Below are positions 61,487-64,000 of a stretch of 64,000 nt of DNA, piece by piece; positions within the stretch are counted from its first letter, which is position 1, and each line of letters begins with the position of its first letter. The stretch covers positions 409,083 to 473,082 of the forward strand of contig NZ_JACJQN010000002.1 of the NCBI RefSeq assembly GCF_014696675.1. The letters run 5' to 3'. The translations under genes and the position numbers were made by a program. Under the pieces are notes generated by a model, which saw only the letters and a program-made list of their open reading frames with translations, searched no databases and was not told where the DNA came from. This stretch comes from Phormidium tenue FACHB-1052 (lineage in GTDB: Bacteria; Cyanobacteriota; Cyanobacteriia; Phormidesmidales; Phormidesmidaceae).

Positions 61487-63019
61487 CTAACTCAGGCACC
61501 GAATCGCTTCTAACATGCCTCGGGCTTTGTTTAGGGTTTCTTGATACTCTGATTCGGGAAGCGAGTCGGCCACCAGCCCGGCCCCGGCCTGTACCGCCAC
61601 GCTGTGACCACCCTCGGGCAGTGCCCTTACCACCATCGTGCGAATGGTGATGGCCGTGTTGAGCTGGCCCTCAAAGTCGTAGTAGCCATATACCCCCGAG
61701 TAGGGGCCACGACGACAGGGCTCTAGCTCATGGATGATCTGCATGGCGCGAATTTTGGGCGCACCGCTGACGGTGCCTGCTGGAAAGCAAGCTTTGAGTA
61801 AATCCCAGGCGGTTTTGTTTGGGCTGAGGGCACCCACCACGTTGCTAACGATGTGCATGACGTGGGAGTAGCGCTCGATCACCATCAGCTCATCGACCTG
61901 CACGGTGCCGCTCAGGCAGACGCGACCTAGATCATTGCGGCCTAGATCAACCAGCATGACGTGCTCGGCCCGCTCTTTGGGGTCAGCCAGCAGGTCTTTT
62001 TCGTAGGCGGTGTCTTCGGCGGCGGTTTTACCTCGGGGGCGGGTGCCTGCGATCGGGCGCACCGTGGCCACCCGGGGCTGACTGGGGTCGTCGTCGGCCA
62101 GAGTGGCTTTGACCATGACTTCGGGGCTAGAGCCAATCAGCTGCCAGTCGTAGAAGTTGAAGTAGCACATGTAGGGGGAAGGATTGATCTGCCGCAGGGA
62201 GCGGTAGAGATCAAAGGGGTTACCCCCATAGGTGGTGTTTAACCGCTGGGAAATCACCACCTGAAAAATGTCACCCGCCTGAATGTGACCCTTGGCCCGT
62301 TCGACGCTGGCGCAAAATTCGGCGGGGGTGCGGTTGCTGGTGTAGTTGACTGGGGCCGCGTCGCGGTGGGGCGGGTGCCAGGGCAGGGCAGACTGGGCCG
62401 GGGGCAACGGCAGAGTGAGCTTGTGGAGCAACTGCTGGACGCGATCGCAGGCCGCCTCGTAGGCCGCCCGCACATCGGTACCGGGGTAGCGCAGGTCGGC
62501 GTAGGCCACGGCCCAGATTTTGCGCTGCACCTGGTCAAAAATCAGCAGGCTATCCACCTGCATCCACAGGCCATCGGGCAGGTCGTCGGGGTTGAGGGGG
62601 TAAACGGGCACCGTGGGCTCAATCCAGCGGATCAGCTCGTAGCCCCAGAAGCCAAACAAGCCGCCAATGCCGGGGGGCAGGGCGGGCAATTTCACCGGCT
62701 GGTAGGGGGCGAGGCAGTCGGCCAGGGTGTCGAAGGGGTTGCCCTGGTAGTCAATGACGGTGCCATCGCGGTGGGTTTGGGTAGACTGGTCGCCCCGGCT
62801 TTCTAGCACCCACACGGGGTCGCAGCCCAAAAAGCTGTAGCGGCCCAGGCTCTCGCCCCCCTCGACCGACTCCAGCAAAAAGCTGTAGGGCTGTCCGGCA
62901 CAGACCTTGTACCAGGCCGATACCGGCGTGTCGAGATCGGCCAACCACTCTTGGTAAACGGGCACAAAGTTGCCCTGGGTGGCGTAGGTTTGAAACTGCT
63001 CAAAGGCTGGAAAAATCAT
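61487..63019 (-). CDS. trpE: Anthranilate synthase component I
   Basis: Makes anthranilate from chorismate with the glutaminase subunit TrpG, the first step of tryptophan synthesis. A protein of 510 residues. The feedback motif LLES is in PYSFLLESVEGGES. The catalytic C-terminal half has TVRPIAGTRPRGKTAAED, DLGRNDLGRV, SHVMHIVSNVVG, FPAGTVSGAPKIRAM and QAGAGLVADS. No trpG is adjacent. The presence of LLES implies inhibition by tryptophan. The related enzymes PabB and Irp9 are less likely, because the LLES segment and overall form fit TrpE. Confidence 0.92.
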   Translation of the reverse strand: MIFPAFEQFQTYATQGNFVPVYQEWLADLDTPVSAWYKVCAGQPYSFLLESVEGGESLGRYSFLGCDPVWVLESRGDQSTQTHRDGTVIDYQGNPFDTLADCLAPYQPVKLPALPPGIGGLFGFWGYELIRWIEPTVPVYPLNPDDLPDGLWMQVDSLLIFDQVQRKIWAVAYADLRYPGTDVRAAYEAACDRVQQLLHKLTLPLPPAQSALPWHPPHRDAAPVNYTSNRTPAEFCASVERAKGHIQAGDIFQVVISQRLNTTYGGNPFDLYRSLRQINPSPYMCYFNFYDWQLIGSSPEVMVKATLADDDPSQPRVATVRPIAGTRPRGKTAAEDTAYEKDLLADPKERAEHVMLVDLGRNDLGRVCLSGTVQVDELMVIERYSHVMHIVSNVVGALSPNKTAWDLLKACFPAGTVSGAPKIRAMQIIHELEPCRRGPYSGVYGYYDFEGQLNTAITIRTMVVRALPEGGHSVAVQAGAGLVADSLPESEYQETLNKARGMLEAIRCLS

Positions 63020-63126
63020 GGCACTTATTCTACAGCGCGATCGGGGCGGCGCAATGGTTTATAGCCGGGAGTTCAATGGCTGGCCGAGGAGGCGATCGCC
63101 ACCCCCTGAGCGAACCAGTCTAGATA

Positions 63127-63160
63127 GCAAAAGGGGCCTAGCCGCAGCTACGCCCCCTTA
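63127..63160 (-). terminator. psaD: Intrinsic terminator of psaD
   Basis: Read on the minus strand, AAGGGGGCGTAGC, three bases, GGCTAGGCCCCTT form a stem with minor mismatches, followed by TTGC. It lies about 63 bp after the psaD stop. Confidence 0.7.
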
Positions 63161-63222
63161 CAACACAACAGTCACAGTCAGAACTCGGTAACCATTGGCT
63201 CAGCAAACCAAGCCAACAGGGC

Positions 63223-63651
63223 CTAGACCTCGTAGGTGGTCTTACCGCTAAACTTAATGGTGGCCGGGTCGGGGTTGGCCCCGATGTTGCGGCCAATGCT
63301 GCCCACGGCCCCACGGCCTTCGTTCACCTTCTCAGGGAAGACGCCATCAGCGGGGTGTAGATACTGGGTTTCACCGCTGGGGAAAACGCGGTAAATCTTG
63401 TAGTTTTCAATTTTGGGCTTAAATTTGTTGCGCAGCTGTCTGGCCAGGGCGAGGCACTGCTCTTTGCGGGCCAGGTAAAGGAGGTTTTCCCCTTCGTTCA
63501 TGAAGGCTGCGCCACCGGTGGGCATTTCAAAAACCTGCTTTTTGGGGCTGGTCCAGGTGATGGCATACTTTTCTTCGACCGCAGCCTTGGTGAGGAGACC
63601 GCCGGTGCTGCCTCCAAAAATAGGTGTTTGACCTGTCAGCGTTTCAGTCAT
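63223..63651 (-). CDS. psaD: Photosystem I reaction centre subunit II
   Basis: A 142-residue peripheral stromal (cytoplasmic-side) subunit of photosystem I that docks ferredoxin. The N-terminus is [20 protein letters not shown], then [20 protein letters not shown] and [20 protein letters not shown], all highly conserved. The C-terminus [20 protein letters not shown] is complete. This gene is strong evidence that the organism is a photosynthetic cyanobacterium. Confidence 0.98.
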   Translation of the reverse strand: MTETLTGQTPIFGGSTGGLLTKAAVEEKYAITWTSPKKQVFEMPTGGAAFMNEGENLLYLARKEQCLALARQLRNKFKPKIENYKIYRVFPSGETQYLHPADGVFPEKVNEGRGAVGSIGRNIGANPDPATIKFSGKTTYEV

Positions 63652-63681
63652 GAAGTCCTATCTCTCAACCGTTTGATGGGC

Positions 63682-63733
63682 ATCGTATCATCGCAAGAGC
63701 AGGGGGTAATACCGATTGTTGAGGAAGTGTAAC
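63682..63733 (-). promoter_or_regulatory. psaD: Candidate psaD promoter with an HLR1-like half-site
   Basis: On the minus strand TTACCC (63709-63704) and TACGAT (63687-63682) are 16 bp apart, like -35 and -10 boxes, about 31 bp upstream of the psaD ATG. GTTACACT (63733-63726) further upstream resembles one half of the HLR1 element bound by RpaB at PSI genes. The second half is degenerate. Confidence 0.35.
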
Positions 63734-63819
63734 AGTTCTTCAGGTAAGGGTTGGCGGGCTAAGGACAGGGCGGATCCGTCAATAGCGGCGGGTTAGAGGT
63801 ATGGGGCAATGGTGACAAC

Positions 63820-64000
63820 TTAAGCATAGGTTTCAGATGTCAAGGTAGTTGGTGCGGGGTCGAACGTAAGCCTAGGAGGCTTTTTACGCCGGGCTTTGAC
63901 CGTACCGAGGTCAGCATTGGCTGGGTCAGTGAAGTAGGCAATGAGGTCATGGGCTTGACCCTGTGAGTGAGCGACGGAGAAGTGATAGAGGCCACGAAAG
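63820..64000 (-). CDS. C-terminal fragment of an unidentified protein (runs off right edge)
   Basis: An open frame enters from beyond 64000 and ends at TAA (63822-63820). It encodes 59 residues, including RGLYHFSVAHSQGQAHDL, IAYFTDPANADLGTVKARRK and a terminal PTTLTSETYA. Codon use looks like real coding sequence. The fragment is too short to identify; a transposase C-terminus is possible but unsupported. Confidence 0.55.
   Translation of the reverse strand, partial: FRGLYHFSVAHSQGQAHDLIAYFTDPANADLGTVKARRKKPPRLTFDPAPTTLTSETYA

Overview
The window is a 64 kb stretch of a cyanobacterial chromosome. The evidence is direct: psaD (photosystem I subunit II), btpA, a Tic20 homologue, a rimO-crhR pair and several small families known mainly from cyanobacteria. 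The HIP1-type octamer GCGATCGC and its GCGATCG core recur throughout. Base composition is moderately GC-rich except around 32.4-34.3 kb. The gene set fits a Leptolyngbya/Nodosilinea-like filamentous lineage, but nothing here fixes the genus. No rRNA, tRNA, complete insertion sequence or CRISPR array was found.

Layout. 1-8 kb: the N-terminal part of threonyl-tRNA synthetase, a PP2C phosphatase with a zinc ribbon, a 23S pseudouridine synthase and TPR/hypothetical genes. 7.2-11.2 kb: a minus-strand run serA, prmA, a small membrane gene and a DUF39 homocysteine-synthesis gene. 11.5-16 kb: hemW-like gene and mutS. 16-18.3 kb: a nucleotidyltransferase gene flanked by attC-like sequences, then an HpxO-type flavin hydroxylase. 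18.6-24.3 kb: a small exported protein with an RSGSGRR tail, a pseudokinase-TPR protein, a DCC thiol oxidoreductase, an exported repeat protein and a PAS-GAF protein. 24.6-31.8 kb: ffh, an SDR, a serine hydrolase, yidD, purH and two acetyltransferases.

32.4-36.5 kb is the most accessory-looking part. It holds a RelE/ParE toxin and its antitoxin, a TPR protein whose N-terminus resembles an NTPase without a Walker A lysine, a 128 bp MITE-like element, a P-loop ATPase and an eight-unit 21 bp tandem repeat. The ATPase/TPR pair looks like a two-component STAND-like signalling or conflict module and is the best candidate for an undescribed system.

36.5-49 kb: creatininase-family amidohydrolase, tilS, TPR protein, Ser/Thr kinase, ammonium transporter with a candidate NtcA site, and a CapA-family protein. 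49.4-64 kb: exported and TerB-like proteins, VKOR-thioredoxin fusion, btpA, rimO-crhR, tic20, FAH hydrolase, rpsF, SLH protein, trpE, psaD, and the 3' end of an unidentified gene running off the right edge.

Part of the window concerns nitrogen (amt, creatininase-like and urate-hydroxylase-like genes, two GTA-N8-TAC sites). Another part concerns protein synthesis and export (thrS, prmA, ffh, yidD, tilS, rimO, rpsF). Phospho-signalling is represented by a phosphatase, a pseudokinase and an active-looking kinase, which are not adjacent to one another.
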